Below, piece by piece: positions 41,156 to 49,087 of a DNA stretch of 64,000 nucleotides; within the stretch, counting starts at the first letter, position 1, and every line of letters begins with the position of its first letter. The position numbers and the translations under genes are program-made. Below the pieces are notes generated by a model. The model had not been told where the DNA came from. It worked only from the letters and a program-made list of their open reading frames with translations, and did not search any database. The DNA is from DATFQE01 sp963739085 (GTDB lineage Bacteria; Actinomycetota; Thermoleophilia; Gaiellales; Gaiellaceae): positions 1 to 64,000 of the forward strand of contig CAVTZA010000004.1 of the NCBI GenBank assembly GCA_963739085.1. Reading direction: 5' to 3'.

Positions 41156-42258
41156 GCGGCCACGAGCTGCGCCCGCTTGGCGCGGATGCCGTCGAGCAGC
41201 TCGCGGAACGAGTCGGAGAACTTCTGCACGCCCTCCCGCTCCAGCGTGTCGACCACGTCGTCGTAGTCGACGCCGACCTCCGCGAGCTCGTCGAGCAGCC
41301 TTTGAGCCGAGTCGACGTCCTGCTGGAGCGTGTCCGCGACGACGCCGTGGTCCTGGAAGGCCTCGATCGTCTCCTTCGGCATCGTGTTGACCGTGTCGGG
41401 GCCGATCAGCTCCTCGACGTACATCACGTCGCGGTAGGCGGGGTTCTTCGTCGACGTCGACGCCCACAGGCAGCGCTGCGTGCTCGCGCCCGCGGAGGCG
41501 AGCCGCTCCCAGCGCTCGCCGGAGAAGATCCGCTCGTAGTTCTGGTAGGCGAGCTTGGCGTTGGCCACCGCGAGCTTGCCCCGTAGCGCGAGCGCTTGCT
41601 CGGTGCCGATCGCGTCCAGCCGCTTGTCGGCCTCGGTGTCCACGCGCGAGACGAAGAAGCTCGCGACGGACGCGACCCCCGACGGGTCGCCGCCCGACTC
41701 GACGAGCCGCTCGAGGCCCCGGATGTAGGCCTCGGCGACGGCCTCGTGCCGCTCGAGCGAGAAGATCAGGGTCACGTTGATCGAGCGCCCGCGGGCAATG
41801 CACTCCTCGATCGCGCCGAGGCCCGGCTCGGTCGCCGGGATCTTCACGAAGGTGTTCGGACGGTCGATCCACTCGTGCAGGCGCATCGCCTCGTCGATCG
41901 TCGCATCGCGCTCGTAGGCCAGGTTCGGGTCGACCTCCATCGACACGTAGCCGTCCTGCGTGGCGTCGAAGGTCGGCCGCAGAAGGTCGAGGGCGTCCTG
42001 GATGTCCTGGACCGCCAGGCGGTAGAAGACCTCCTTGTCGGAGAGCTCCTCCTGCAGCACCTCGCGGAGCTGCTCGTCGTACCAGTCTCCCTCGGCCAGG
42101 GCCTTCTGGAAGATGGTCGGATTCGACGTGACGCCGACGACGGCGTCCTCTCTGATCATCCGCTCCAGCTCGCCGGTCTCGAGCCACTCGCGTGACACCG
42201 AGTCGACCCAGACGCTCTGTCCGTGCTCCGAAAGCTCGTGAAGTCTCGACTTAGGCAT
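41152..42258 (-). CDS. tal: Transaldolase
   Basis: It transfers a dihydroxyacetone unit in the non-oxidative pentose phosphate pathway. The 368-residue TalB/Tal-type enzyme shows VGVTSNPTIFQKAL, FVKIPATEPG with the Schiff-base lysine, and RCLWASTSTKNPAYRDV. Stop at 41152 overlaps the pgi GTG, and its start overlaps the rpiB end by eight bases. It is typical of actinobacterial clusters with tkt, zwf and opcA. Confidence 0.95.
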   Translation of the reverse strand: MPKSRLHELSEHGQSVWVDSVSREWLETGELERMIREDAVVGVTSNPTIFQKALAEGDWYDEQLREVLQEELSDKEVFYRLAVQDIQDALDLLRPTFDATQDGYVSMEVDPNLAYERDATIDEAMRLHEWIDRPNTFVKIPATEPGLGAIEECIARGRSINVTLIFSLERHEAVAEAYIRGLERLVESGGDPSGVASVASFFVSRVDTEADKRLDAIGTEQALALRGKLAVANAKLAYQNYERIFSGERWERLASAGASTQRCLWASTSTKNPAYRDVMYVEELIGPDTVNTMPKETIEAFQDHGVVADTLQQDVDSAQRLLDELAEVGVDYDDVVDTLEREGVQKFSDSFRELLDGIRAKRAQLVAA

Positions 42259-42709
42259 CGATTCTCTCCTTCTCCATCGCTTCGATCTTCTCCAGACGCC
42301 TCACGTAGCGCTCGCCGCCGTCGAAGCGCGCGCCGAGGAAGGCGCGCACGAGCTCGCCCGCGAGCTCTGCGCCGACGACCTCCGAGCCGAGGCACAGGAC
42401 GTTCATGTTGTCGTGCTCTACCCCCTGGTGCGCTGAATATGTGTCGTGACACACAGCGGCTCTTACCCCGGGGAGTTTGCTGGCGGCGACCGAGGCGCCA
42501 ACGCCCGAGCCGCAGACGAGCACTCCGCGCTCCGCACCGCCTCCGATCACGGCTTCGCCCAGTCTCCTGGCGACGTCGGGGTAGTCGACCCGCGGCATGG
42601 GTGCGTCGACCCCGAGATCGAGCGCCTCGTGCCGCAGCGCTTCGAGCTCCGCGAAGATCGTCTCGCGGAGCTTCACGCCGCGATGGTCGAACGCAACGGC
42701 AACCCTCAT
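42251..42709 (-). CDS. rpiB: Ribose-5-phosphate isomerase B
   Basis: It interconverts ribose 5-phosphate and ribulose 5-phosphate. The 152 residues carry RVAVAFDHRGVKLRE, VLVCGSGVGASVAASKLPG with the active-site Cys, and AVCHDTYSAHQGVEHDNMNVLCLG. I took the ATG before RVAVAF at 42709; TTG at 42715 is also in frame. It heads the minus-strand operon and overlaps tal by eight bases. Only 23 bases separate it from the divergent tkt. Confidence 0.94.
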   Translation of the reverse strand: MRVAVAFDHRGVKLRETIFAELEALRHEALDLGVDAPMPRVDYPDVARRLGEAVIGGGAERGVLVCGSGVGASVAASKLPGVRAAVCHDTYSAHQGVEHDNMNVLCLGSEVVGAELAGELVRAFLGARFDGGERYVRRLEKIEAMEKERIDA

Positions 42710-42732
42710 GACCAAATCGTTACGTTACAGCT
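42710..42732. promoter_or_regulatory. Very short divergent region between rpiB and tkt
   Basis: Only 23 bases, containing cgttacgttac. On the plus strand TACGTT at 42721-42726 could be a -10 box, and on the minus strand TAACGA could be another. With so little space both mRNAs would be leaderless or nearly so, and each -35 region would lie in the other gene. No ribosome site fits in front of tkt. Confidence 0.4.
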
Positions 42733-44580
42733 GTGAGTGACGTCGAGCTCTGGCGCGAACTCGGTCAACAGCTGCGGGTCGACTCGATCCGGCCGGCCGC
42801 CGCCGCGAAGTCCGGGCACCCCACCTCGGGCATGTCCGCCGCCGACCTGATGGCGGTGCTCGTCGCGAAGTACTTCCGATACGACTTCGACAACCCGGAT
42901 GACCCTCGGAACGACCGGCTGGTCTTCTCCAAGGGACACGCCTCGACGCTCCTCTACGCGATCTTCCGGGCCGTCGGCGCCATCGACGACGAGCAGCTCC
43001 TCACCTACCGCCAGCACGGCAGCATCCTGGAGGGGCACCCCACGCCGCGCATTCCCTGGGTCGACGTCGCGACCGGCTCGCTCGGCCAGGGCTTGCCGCT
43101 CGGAGTCGGCATGGCTCTCGGCGCCAAGCACCTGGAGCACGCGCCCACGCGCGTCTGGGTCCTCCACGGCGACAGCGAGATGGCCGAGGGATCGGTCTGG
43201 GAGGCCTACGAGCACGCGGCCCACTACGAGCTGGACAACCTCACCGCAGTGCTCGACGTCAACCGGCTGGGGCAGCGCGGCGAGACGATGATCGGTTGGA
43301 ACACCGACGTCTACGTCAAGCGCGCCGAGGCGTTCGGCTGGCACGCGATCGAGATCGACGGACACGACGTGGAGGCGATCGACCGCGCCTACGCCGAGGC
43401 GGTCGCGACGACCGGGAAGCCGACCGTCGTCGTCGCGCGCACCGTCAAAGGCAAGGGCGTCGCGGCCGTCGAGAACAAGAACGGGTTCCACGGCAAGGCG
43501 CTCGACGACCCCGAGGCGGCGATCGCCGAGCTCGGGGGCATTCGCGACATCCGGGTCGACGTCCCCAAGCCCGAGGGAGACGTTCAGGAGCCGGCGGCCG
43601 GCGGCCCGCTCGAGCTGCCGACGTGGCAGGTCGGCGAGGAGGTCGCGACCCGGCTGGCCTACGGCGAGGCGCTCGCTGCGGTGGGCGCAGCGGACGGTCG
43701 CGTCGTCGCGCTCGACGGCGAGGTCTCCAACTCGACCTTCGCCGAGATCTTCACGAAGGCTCATCCGGAGCGGTACTTCGAGATGTACATCGCAGAGCAG
43801 CAGCTCGTCGCGGCCGCGATCGGCCTGCAGACGCGCAGCTGGAAGCCGTTCGGGTCGACGTTCGCGGCCTTCCTCTCGCGGGCCTACGACTTCATCCGCA
43901 TGGGCGCGATCAGCCGCGCGAACATCCGCCTGAGCGGCTCGCACGCGGGCGTGTCGATCGGCGAGGACGGACCGTCGCAGATGGCCCTCGAGGACATCGC
44001 CTCGCTGCGTGCGATCAACGGGAGCACCGTCCTGCATCCGTGCGACGCGAACCAGACCGCTCAGCTCGTCGCGGCGATGGCCGACCGCGACGGGATCGTG
44101 TACCTGCGCACGCTGCGGCCCGCGACGCCGGTCCTGTACGGCGCGGACGAGGACTTCCCGATCGGCGGCAGCAAGGTGCCACGCTCGTCCGACGACGACG
44201 ACGTCGCGATCGTCGGGGCCGGGATCACGGTGCACGAGGCGCTGAAGGCCGCGGACGCCCTCGCCGAGGAAGGCGTCAGCGCACGCGTGATCGACCTCTA
44301 CTCGATCAAGCCGCTCGACTCGGCGACCCTGCGCGACGCGGCCGAGGCGACCGGCGGCCGCATCGTGACCGTCGAGGATCACTGGCCCGAGGGCGGGCTG
44401 GGCGAGGCGGTCGCGGCCTCGTTCGCCGACGCGGAGGAGCGGCCGCGCATCAAGGTGCTGGCGGTCAGCGGCATGCCTCACTCCGGCAAGCCGGCCGAGC
44501 TGCTCGCCGCCGCAGGAATCGACGCCGAGCACATCGCGCAGGCCGCCCGCGCGCTCGTCGGCGCCGCTGTCCGCGCGTAA
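42733..44580 (+). CDS. tkt: Transketolase
   Basis: A thiamine-diphosphate enzyme moving two-carbon units between pentose phosphate and glycolysis. The 615-residue full-length protein has GHPTSGMSAADLMAVL, SKGHASTLLYA, the TPP motif VLHGDSEMAEGSVWE through NLTAVLDVNR, EMYIAEQQLVAAAIGL with the catalytic Glu, and a C-terminal domain. Slightly shorter than E. coli TktA (663). GTG at 42733. Divergent from the rpiB-tal-pgi-gnd-zwf-opcA operon, so that the pathway is controlled around a 23-base centre. Confidence 0.95.
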   Translation: MSDVELWRELGQQLRVDSIRPAAAAKSGHPTSGMSAADLMAVLVAKYFRYDFDNPDDPRNDRLVFSKGHASTLLYAIFRAVGAIDDEQLLTYRQHGSILEGHPTPRIPWVDVATGSLGQGLPLGVGMALGAKHLEHAPTRVWVLHGDSEMAEGSVWEAYEHAAHYELDNLTAVLDVNRLGQRGETMIGWNTDVYVKRAEAFGWHAIEIDGHDVEAIDRAYAEAVATTGKPTVVVARTVKGKGVAAVENKNGFHGKALDDPEAAIAELGGIRDIRVDVPKPEGDVQEPAAGGPLELPTWQVGEEVATRLAYGEALAAVGAADGRVVALDGEVSNSTFAEIFTKAHPERYFEMYIAEQQLVAAAIGLQTRSWKPFGSTFAAFLSRAYDFIRMGAISRANIRLSGSHAGVSIGEDGPSQMALEDIASLRAINGSTVLHPCDANQTAQLVAAMADRDGIVYLRTLRPATPVLYGADEDFPIGGSKVPRSSDDDDVAIVGAGITVHEALKAADALAEEGVSARVIDLYSIKPLDSATLRDAAEATGGRIVTVEDHWPEGGLGEAVAASFADAEERPRIKVLAVSGMPHSGKPAELLAAAGIDAEHIAQAARALVGAAVRA

Positions 44581-44593
44581 GCGGCCGAAACCC

Positions 44594-44666
44594 GCTGGGG
44601 AACTCTTCCGGTTTCCCCAGACCCCGTCCACTGGTCCCCTTCGCGGACAGGCGCTACGCGCCTGTC
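44594..44666. repeat. Hairpin repeat family 3, copy A, behind tkt
   Basis: It holds two hairpins: ctggggaa...ttccccag (44595-44620 region) and gacaggcgc tac gcgcctgtc (44646-44666). The 60 bases 44594-44653 match, in reverse orientation, the element at 54577-54636. It lies between tkt and the ABC-F gene and may act as terminator for tkt. Confidence 0.75.
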
Positions 44667-44678
44667 TACGCTAGGACG

Positions 44679-46580
44679 ATGGCCGTCCTCATCGCCTCCA
44701 ACCTGCGCAAGGAGATCGCCGGCAACCTGCTCTTCGACGGCGTCTCGTTCAAGCTCGAGCGCCGCGACCGGCTCTCGCTCTCGGGCCCGAACGGCGCCGG
44801 CAAGACGACGCTCCTGCGCATGCTCGCCGGCGAGACCGAGATCCACGGCGGCGACCTGGCCTTCGCCAAGGGGACGCGCGTTGCGCTGCACGACCAACGG
44901 CCGCCGCTCGAGCGGTCGCAGTCCCTGCGCGAGTACGTGCTCTCGGGCGCGGCCGACCTGGTGGCGCTCGAGCGCGAGCTGCAGCGGCTCGAGCAGGCGA
45001 TGGCGGCCGGCGACCACGAGACCGCGACGATGCGGAGGTACGCGGACGCCCAGGCACGGCTCGAGCACGCCGGCGGCTATGCCTGGCGCGAGCGCACGGC
45101 CGGCGTGGTGCGCGGGCTCGGCTTCGCGGAGGCCGACCTCGACCGGCCGCTGACGACGTTCTCCGGCGGCGAGCTGACGCGCGCATCGCTCGCGCGGGCG
45201 CTCGCCGGCGACCCCGACCTCGTCCTGCTGGACGAGCCGACCAACCACCTCGACGTGGCGAGCCTCGAGTGGCTCGAGCGCGAGCTCTCCTCGATGGACG
45301 CGGCGATCGTGCTCGTCGCGCACGACCGCTGGTTTCTCGAGGCGACGACCACCGCCGTGCTCGAGCTGAGCGTCGGCCGCTCGACGTACTTCCCGGGGCC
45401 CTGGCACGTCTGGCGCCTCGAGAAGGCCGCACGCGCGCTGGACGCCCAGAAGTCGGCGCAGCGGATCGGCGTCGACATCGTGCGGCTCGAGCGCTTCGTC
45501 GAGCGGTTCCGCTACAAGAAGACGAAGGCGAAGCAGGCCCAGGCGAAGCTGACCCAGATCGGGCGGCTCGAGCAGGAGCGCTCGAAGGCCGCCGACGAGG
45601 TCGCGCTGCTGTCGCGCAGCCAGCGCTCGCTCGGCTTCGAGTTCCTCAAGCCCGCGCGCAGCGGGCGAACCGTCGTCGAGGCCTCGGGGCTTGCCGTCTC
45701 GGCCGGCGACAAGGCGCTCCTCGTCGACGCGTCCTTCGCGTTGGAGCGCGGCGAGCACGTGGGACTCGTCGGGCCGAACGGCTCGGGGAAGACCACGCTG
45801 CTCGAGACACTCGTGGGCGGGCACGAGGCGAGCTCCGGCAAGACGAGGATCGGCCACGGGGTCGAGCCCGCGTACTTCTCGCAGCACGAGGTCGAGCTCG
45901 ACGAGCGGCTGACCGTGCTGGAGACGGCCCAACGCGAGACCGGCCTCCCGCGCCCGCAGGCCCAGAACCTGCTCGGCCGCTTCCTCTTCTCCGGCTGGGA
46001 GGAGCACCAGAAGTCGGTCTCCGTGCTGTCGGGCGGGGAGCGGCGCCGGCTGGCGCTCGCGCTCGTCGTCGCCTCGGGAGCGAACTTCCTCATCCTCGAC
46101 GAGCCGACGAACCATCTCGACCTCGAGAGCCGCGAGGCGCTGGAGGCGGCCCTGGAGGCGTTTCCGGGGACCGTGCTGCTCGTCTCCCACGATCGAGCGC
46201 TGCTCGACGCGATCGCCGAGCGAACGCTCGCCATCGAGAACGGGACGGTGAAGGCCTACGACGGCGGGTGGGCCGAGTACGTGGCCCGACGGGACGAGGC
46301 CGCGCGGGCGCGGGCCGTCGCGCCCGTTGACCCGGTGCCAGGCACCGTCAAGAAAGAGTCACGGAAAACGCGCGAAAGGCCGAAGCCGGCCCGCCCGAGC
46401 GAGCTCGAGACGCTAGAGGCCGAGATCGCCGCCCAGGAGGCGTCGATCGCGCAGCTCGAGCAGCGGCTCGCGGAGGACTGGGCCGACGTCGACGCCGTCG
46501 CGGCGCACAAGCACGCGCGCGACCAGCTCGAGGCGCTGCTCGCCCGCTGGGAGCGGCTGTTCGAGGCGTCCCAGGCCTAG
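44679..46580 (+). CDS. ABC-F family ATP-binding protein
   Basis: A soluble protein of 633 residues with two ABC ATPase domains and no membrane part. Walker A motifs GPNGAGKTT (near residue 32) and GPNGSGKTT (near 368), signatures FSGGELTRASLARAL and LSGGERRRLALAL, Walker B LLDEPTNHLD and ILDEPTNHLD. Between them is a basic linker (about residues 255-320). ABC-F proteins act on the ribosome (translation factors or resistance). The tail has a coiled-coil region (ELETLEAEIAAQEASIAQLE). Near residue 550, a palindrome occurs in frame. Confidence 0.93.
   Translation: MAVLIASNLRKEIAGNLLFDGVSFKLERRDRLSLSGPNGAGKTTLLRMLAGETEIHGGDLAFAKGTRVALHDQRPPLERSQSLREYVLSGAADLVALERELQRLEQAMAAGDHETATMRRYADAQARLEHAGGYAWRERTAGVVRGLGFAEADLDRPLTTFSGGELTRASLARALAGDPDLVLLDEPTNHLDVASLEWLERELSSMDAAIVLVAHDRWFLEATTTAVLELSVGRSTYFPGPWHVWRLEKAARALDAQKSAQRIGVDIVRLERFVERFRYKKTKAKQAQAKLTQIGRLEQERSKAADEVALLSRSQRSLGFEFLKPARSGRTVVEASGLAVSAGDKALLVDASFALERGEHVGLVGPNGSGKTTLLETLVGGHEASSGKTRIGHGVEPAYFSQHEVELDERLTVLETAQRETGLPRPQAQNLLGRFLFSGWEEHQKSVSVLSGGERRRLALALVVASGANFLILDEPTNHLDLESREALEAALEAFPGTVLLVSHDRALLDAIAERTLAIENGTVKAYDGGWAEYVARRDEAARARAVAPVDPVPGTVKKESRKTRERPKPARPSELETLEAEIAAQEASIAQLEQRLAEDWADVDAVAAHKHARDQLEALLARWERLFEASQA
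46328..46350. repeat. REP-like palindrome inside the ABC-F gene
   Basis: Imperfect palindrome with arms tgac..ggtgcc and ggcacc..gtca around a single A. It encodes DPVPGTV in the linker before the C-terminal coiled coil. A core of ggtgccaggcacc is reminiscent of extragenic palindromes in other genomes, here in coding DNA. Confidence 0.5.
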
Positions 46581-46588
46581 TCCGCCTA

Positions 46589-46978
46589 CTACGCCCAGAA
46601 GGCGTCGAACGCGAGCGGGTCGAGCGGCACGGCGAGGATCTCGACCCACTGGTCGTCCTCGACCCGGACGAAGAGCGCCTGGTCGATGTCGAGCTCGCGG
46701 TCGCCGCGCCGGCCGCTCGCTCGGTAGACGGCGATCGTCCGCTCGTCGTCGGCGAGGACGTACCGCAGCTCCGCCTTGTAGGTCCCGTCGCTCAGCGTCT
46801 GCGTCGCCTTGAACAGATCGAAGATCGCGCGCCTGCCCTCGTAGACGCCCGCCACGGGAGCACGCCCGACCACGGTCCACACCGCGTCCTCGGCGATCAG
46901 CGACGCGAGCGTCCGCGGGTCGCGCCGGAACGAGCCGAACACCCGCTCGGCGAGCTGGACGTCGGGATGCGGCGTCAC
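46589..46978 (-). CDS. SnoaL-like / NTF2-fold protein
   Basis: A 129-residue cone-shaped NTF2-like domain protein. LAERVFGSFRRDPRTLASLIAEDAVW, then VAGVYEGRRAIFDLFKATQT and VDDQWVEILAVPLDPLAFDAFWA-like end are typical of SnoaL or ketosteroid-isomerase-like proteins of unknown activity. No catalytic dyad can be assigned. Its start overlaps the stop of the ANTAR regulator (four bases), so both are on one transcript; a shared role is possible. Confidence 0.85.
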   Translation of the reverse strand: MTPHPDVQLAERVFGSFRRDPRTLASLIAEDAVWTVVGRAPVAGVYEGRRAIFDLFKATQTLSDGTYKAELRYVLADDERTIAVYRASGRRGDRELDIDQALFVRVEDDQWVEILAVPLDPLAFDAFWA

Positions 46979-47544
46979 GCGGCGTCGAAGGTCGCAATCA
47001 GGGCCTCCGCGACGACCTTGAGGGGCCGGCCCGAGAGTTGGCTCGCCTTCCGCAAACGCGCGAAGGCATCCGCTTCGGACAGGCCCTCCTTCTCCATCAG
47101 GAGCCCTTTCGCCCGCTCGATCGCCTTGCGCGCGGCGAGCGCGTCGGCCAGCGATTCGGCCTCTTCGCGTAGGGCGGTGAGCTCGTCGTGCCGGGCGCGG
47201 GCGGTCTGGATCGCCGGCAGGAGATCCGCCTCGCGGAACGGCTTGACGAGGTAGCCGAACACGCCGGCCTCGATCGCCCTGGAGACGAGCTCGTCCTGAC
47301 CGTAGGCGGTCAGCATCACGATCGGGATCGGCCGCTCCTCGAGGATCTGCTTGGCGGCCTCGATCCCGTCCAGCCGCGGCATCTTCACGTCGAGGAGCGC
47401 TACGTCGGGCGCCTCGGAGCGCGCGAGCTCCACCGCCTCGACGCCGTCCTTCGCCTCCGCGCAGACCTCGTGACCCGCCCCCTCGAGCAGGCCACGGAGG
47501 TCCAGCCGGATGATCGTCTCGTCCTCTGCGATCAGGACCCGCAC
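46975..47544 (-). CDS. ANTAR-domain response regulator (PdtaR-like)
   Basis: A receiver domain plus RNA-binding ANTAR domain, 189 residues. The receiver (1-120) has the acidic pocket (EDE), phospho-acceptor Asp52 in LLDVKMP, MLTAYG and FGYLVKPF. The ANTAR domain (about 128-186) shows RKAIERAKGLLMEKEGLSEADAFARLRKAS, with the typical aromatic/Ala-rich helices. ANTAR proteins bind paired six-base-loop hairpins in mRNA leaders and prevent termination. A GAF histidine kinase lies at 49088-50491 on the same strand, separated by three genes. See the glnA leaders as possible targets. Confidence 0.94.
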   Translation of the reverse strand: MRVLIAEDETIIRLDLRGLLEGAGHEVCAEAKDGVEAVELARSEAPDVALLDVKMPRLDGIEAAKQILEERPIPIVMLTAYGQDELVSRAIEAGVFGYLVKPFREADLLPAIQTARARHDELTALREEAESLADALAARKAIERAKGLLMEKEGLSEADAFARLRKASQLSGRPLKVVAEALIATFDAA

Positions 47545-47556
47545 GCAGCGGATCCT

Positions 47557-47624
47557 AGGAGGGTTTGGCGGAATGTCGCTCGTGCCGCTGGCGCCGGCGA
47601 CAGCCGTTATTCCGCCAAACCTCC
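47557..47624. repeat. Hairpin repeat, family 2 (copy 2)
   Basis: Arms ggagggtttggcggaat (47558-47574) and attccgccaaacctcc (47609-47624) pair over 16 bp with a single bulge; the loop is 34 bases. Same arms as at 28538 and 48966. It lies between the divergent-sided ANTAR gene start and the VOC gene end, both on minus strand, and might terminate the VOC transcript. Confidence 0.8.
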
Positions 47625-47640
47625 AACAGGAGGGCGGTGC

Positions 47641-48069
47641 CTAGCTGCGCTCCTCCTTGACGTCGAGCACTTCGGCGAGCATGAACGGGTTGCCGTCGGG
47701 GTCGTAGAACGTGCAGAGCTTGACCTGACCCTCGATCTCGTAGGTGTCACCGTCGAACCGCACGCCGTGCGACTCCATGTGCCCGCGGGCGGCGTCGATG
47801 TCGGAGACCCCGAACGTCGGCGTCACCCCGCCCGACACCTTGACCTCCTCGACCTGGCCGAGCCCGAGCCCGAGGCCCTCGATGCTCGTCGCCAGCTCGC
47901 ACCAGCCGTACTCCGCCATCGTGTAGGTCGGCTCGAACCCGAGCATCTCGCGCCACCACGCGATCGAGCGGTCGAGGTCGGTCACGTTGACCGCGATGAC
48001 GATGTTGCGCGTCTTCTCGAACGGAAGCGGGACGCCCGTGGTCGCCGCTGCTGCTGCCTGCTCGCTCAT
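47641..48069 (-). CDS. VOC/glyoxalase superfamily protein
   Basis: A 142-residue vicinal-oxygen-chelate fold protein: TRNIVIAVNVTDLDRSIAWW, MLGFEP, then WCELATSIEGLGLGLG, VSDIDAARGHMESHGVRF and FYDPDGNPFMLAEVL. Metal residues consistent with the family are near the start and at the final Glu. Glyoxalase, dioxygenase or resistance roles are possible. Start is ATG at 48069 with AAAGGAG. Divergent from the tandem-HxlR regulator, which may regulate it. Confidence 0.88.
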   Translation of the reverse strand: MSEQAAAAATTGVPLPFEKTRNIVIAVNVTDLDRSIAWWREMLGFEPTYTMAEYGWCELATSIEGLGLGLGQVEEVKVSGGVTPTFGVSDIDAARGHMESHGVRFDGDTYEIEGQVKLCTFYDPDGNPFMLAEVLDVKEERS

Positions 48070-48125
48070 CGGAACTCCTTTCGCTGGTATTCGTCGCGTC
48101 CTGTTTTTATACTAAGCACACTTCT
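48070..48125. promoter_or_regulatory. Promoter region between VOC gene and tandem-HxlR regulator
   Basis: The 56-base gap is AT rich compared with its surroundings. TATACT at 48108-48113 lies 12 bases before the regulator ATG, so that the mRNA may be leaderless. On the minus strand the stretch gcttagtataaaaacag could hold a -10 region for the VOC gene, whose ribosome site AAAGGAG lies at 48075-48082. HxlR-type autoregulation would fit. Confidence 0.55.
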
Positions 48126-48656
48126 ATGTCAATCGCACACCTCTTCCACCACCGCTGGGCCGCGCCCATCCTCGCGGAGCTCCACCGCTCGAAGGGGAGC
48201 CGCCTGGTCACGCTCTCGAACCGGCTCGACCTCGGGCGGGAGTCGTTGCGGCGCACGCTGACCGCCCTGATCGACGCCGGTCTCGTGATGAAGAACCCCG
48301 GCTACGGCCACCCGCTCCGACCGGAGTACGTGCTCACCGAGAAGGGCAAGGAAATCGCACCGGCGTGCGCGCGCCTGATCACAGCGCTCGACCGGCTCGG
48401 CGCGAACGACGTCGGGCTCAAGAAGTGGTCGATGCCCGCCGTGCTCGCCCTCGCGAGCGGCGAGTGCCGCTACTCGGAGCTGCGGAAGCGGCTGCCCGAG
48501 GTCAGCCCGCGGGCGCTGACGCTCGCACTCAAGGACCTCGCTGCTGCCGAGCTCGTCGAGCGCCGCGTCACACGCGACTATCCACCCGCGACCGTCTACC
48601 GCCTGCGCGGCCGGGCGCGCCCGCTCGCCAGAATCCTGACGACACTGCCCGCATGA
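48126..48656 (+). CDS. Transcriptional regulator with two tandem HxlR-like winged helices
   Basis: A 176-residue protein made of two halves, each similar to an HxlR/MarR-like winged helix: WAAPILAELHRSKGSRLVTL with GRESLRRTLTALIDAGLVMK in the first (1-85), and WSMPAVLALASGECRYSELR with SPRALTLALKDLAAAELVER in the second (98-170). Typical HxlR proteins have one such domain (about 110 residues) and dimerise, so this fusion might form the dimer within one chain. ATG at 48126. The next gene (cupin) overlaps its stop. Confidence 0.85.
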   Translation: MSIAHLFHHRWAAPILAELHRSKGSRLVTLSNRLDLGRESLRRTLTALIDAGLVMKNPGYGHPLRPEYVLTEKGKEIAPACARLITALDRLGANDVGLKKWSMPAVLALASGECRYSELRKRLPEVSPRALTLALKDLAAAELVERRVTRDYPPATVYRLRGRARPLARILTTLPA

Positions 48657-48967
48657 GCTACCGGATCGTCGACACCAGTGCTTTCGAGGGCCGCCGCAAG
48701 GTGATCGCCCGCACGCTCGAAGCCCGTGCGATCAAGCTCAACCAGTTCGACTCCCAGCCGGGCCAGGCCGGCTCCGAGCACGACGAGCGGGAATCCGGCC
48801 AGGAGGAGATCTACATCCCGCTCCAGGGGTCGGGCGTCCTGCGCGTCGACGGCGACGAAGTGCCGCTCGAGCCGGGCCGGTACGTCCTCGTCGAGCCGGA
48901 GGCGACCCGCCAGGTCGTTGCGGGCCCGGACGGTCTGTCCTACGCCGTCGTCGGCGCGGTGGTCTAG
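48653..48967 (+). CDS. Cupin-domain protein
   Basis: A 104-residue single cupin: AIKLNQFDSQPGQAGSEHDE and QEEIYIPLQGSGVLRVDGDE give the first cupin motif (H, E, E), and PGRYVLVEPEATRQVVAGPDG stands for the second. Metal-binding is likely; substrate unknown. ATG at 48653 overlaps the regulator stop (ATGA), so it is in the same transcript. Its stop TAG is the first bases of a hairpin repeat. Confidence 0.85.
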   Translation: MSYRIVDTSAFEGRRKVIARTLEARAIKLNQFDSQPGQAGSEHDERESGQEEIYIPLQGSGVLRVDGDEVPLEPGRYVLVEPEATRQVVAGPDGLSYAVVGAVV

Positions 48968-49070
48968 GAGGGTCTGGCGGAACGTCGCTCGTCGCCGGGG
49001 TGCGATGGTCTCCAAGGACGCAGGGAGCATCGTTGCGGAGCTAGCGTGGGCGAGCAGCGCGGCCCGGCGG
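48965..49070 (+). repeat. Composite repeat: family-2 arm joined to family-1 repeat (copy 3)
   Basis: From 48965 taggagggtctggcggaac matches the left arm of family 2; it continues directly into cgtcgccggggtgcgatgg and aaggacgcagggagc, the family-1 blocks. So the two families may be parts of one larger element. It lies between the cupin and the kinase gene end. Confidence 0.7.
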
Positions 49071-49087
49071 CACAGCTCGTTCGCCAC

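Noticed and set aside
42706..44631. A 641-codon minus-strand frame antisense to transketolase
   Set aside because: The transketolase on the plus strand has all expected motifs; the antisense frame has none.
43296..44678. N-terminal extension of the ABC-F frame through tkt
   Set aside because: The frame is open upstream of 44679 only as a shadow of tkt; the ABC-F domain starts at MAVLIASNLRKE.
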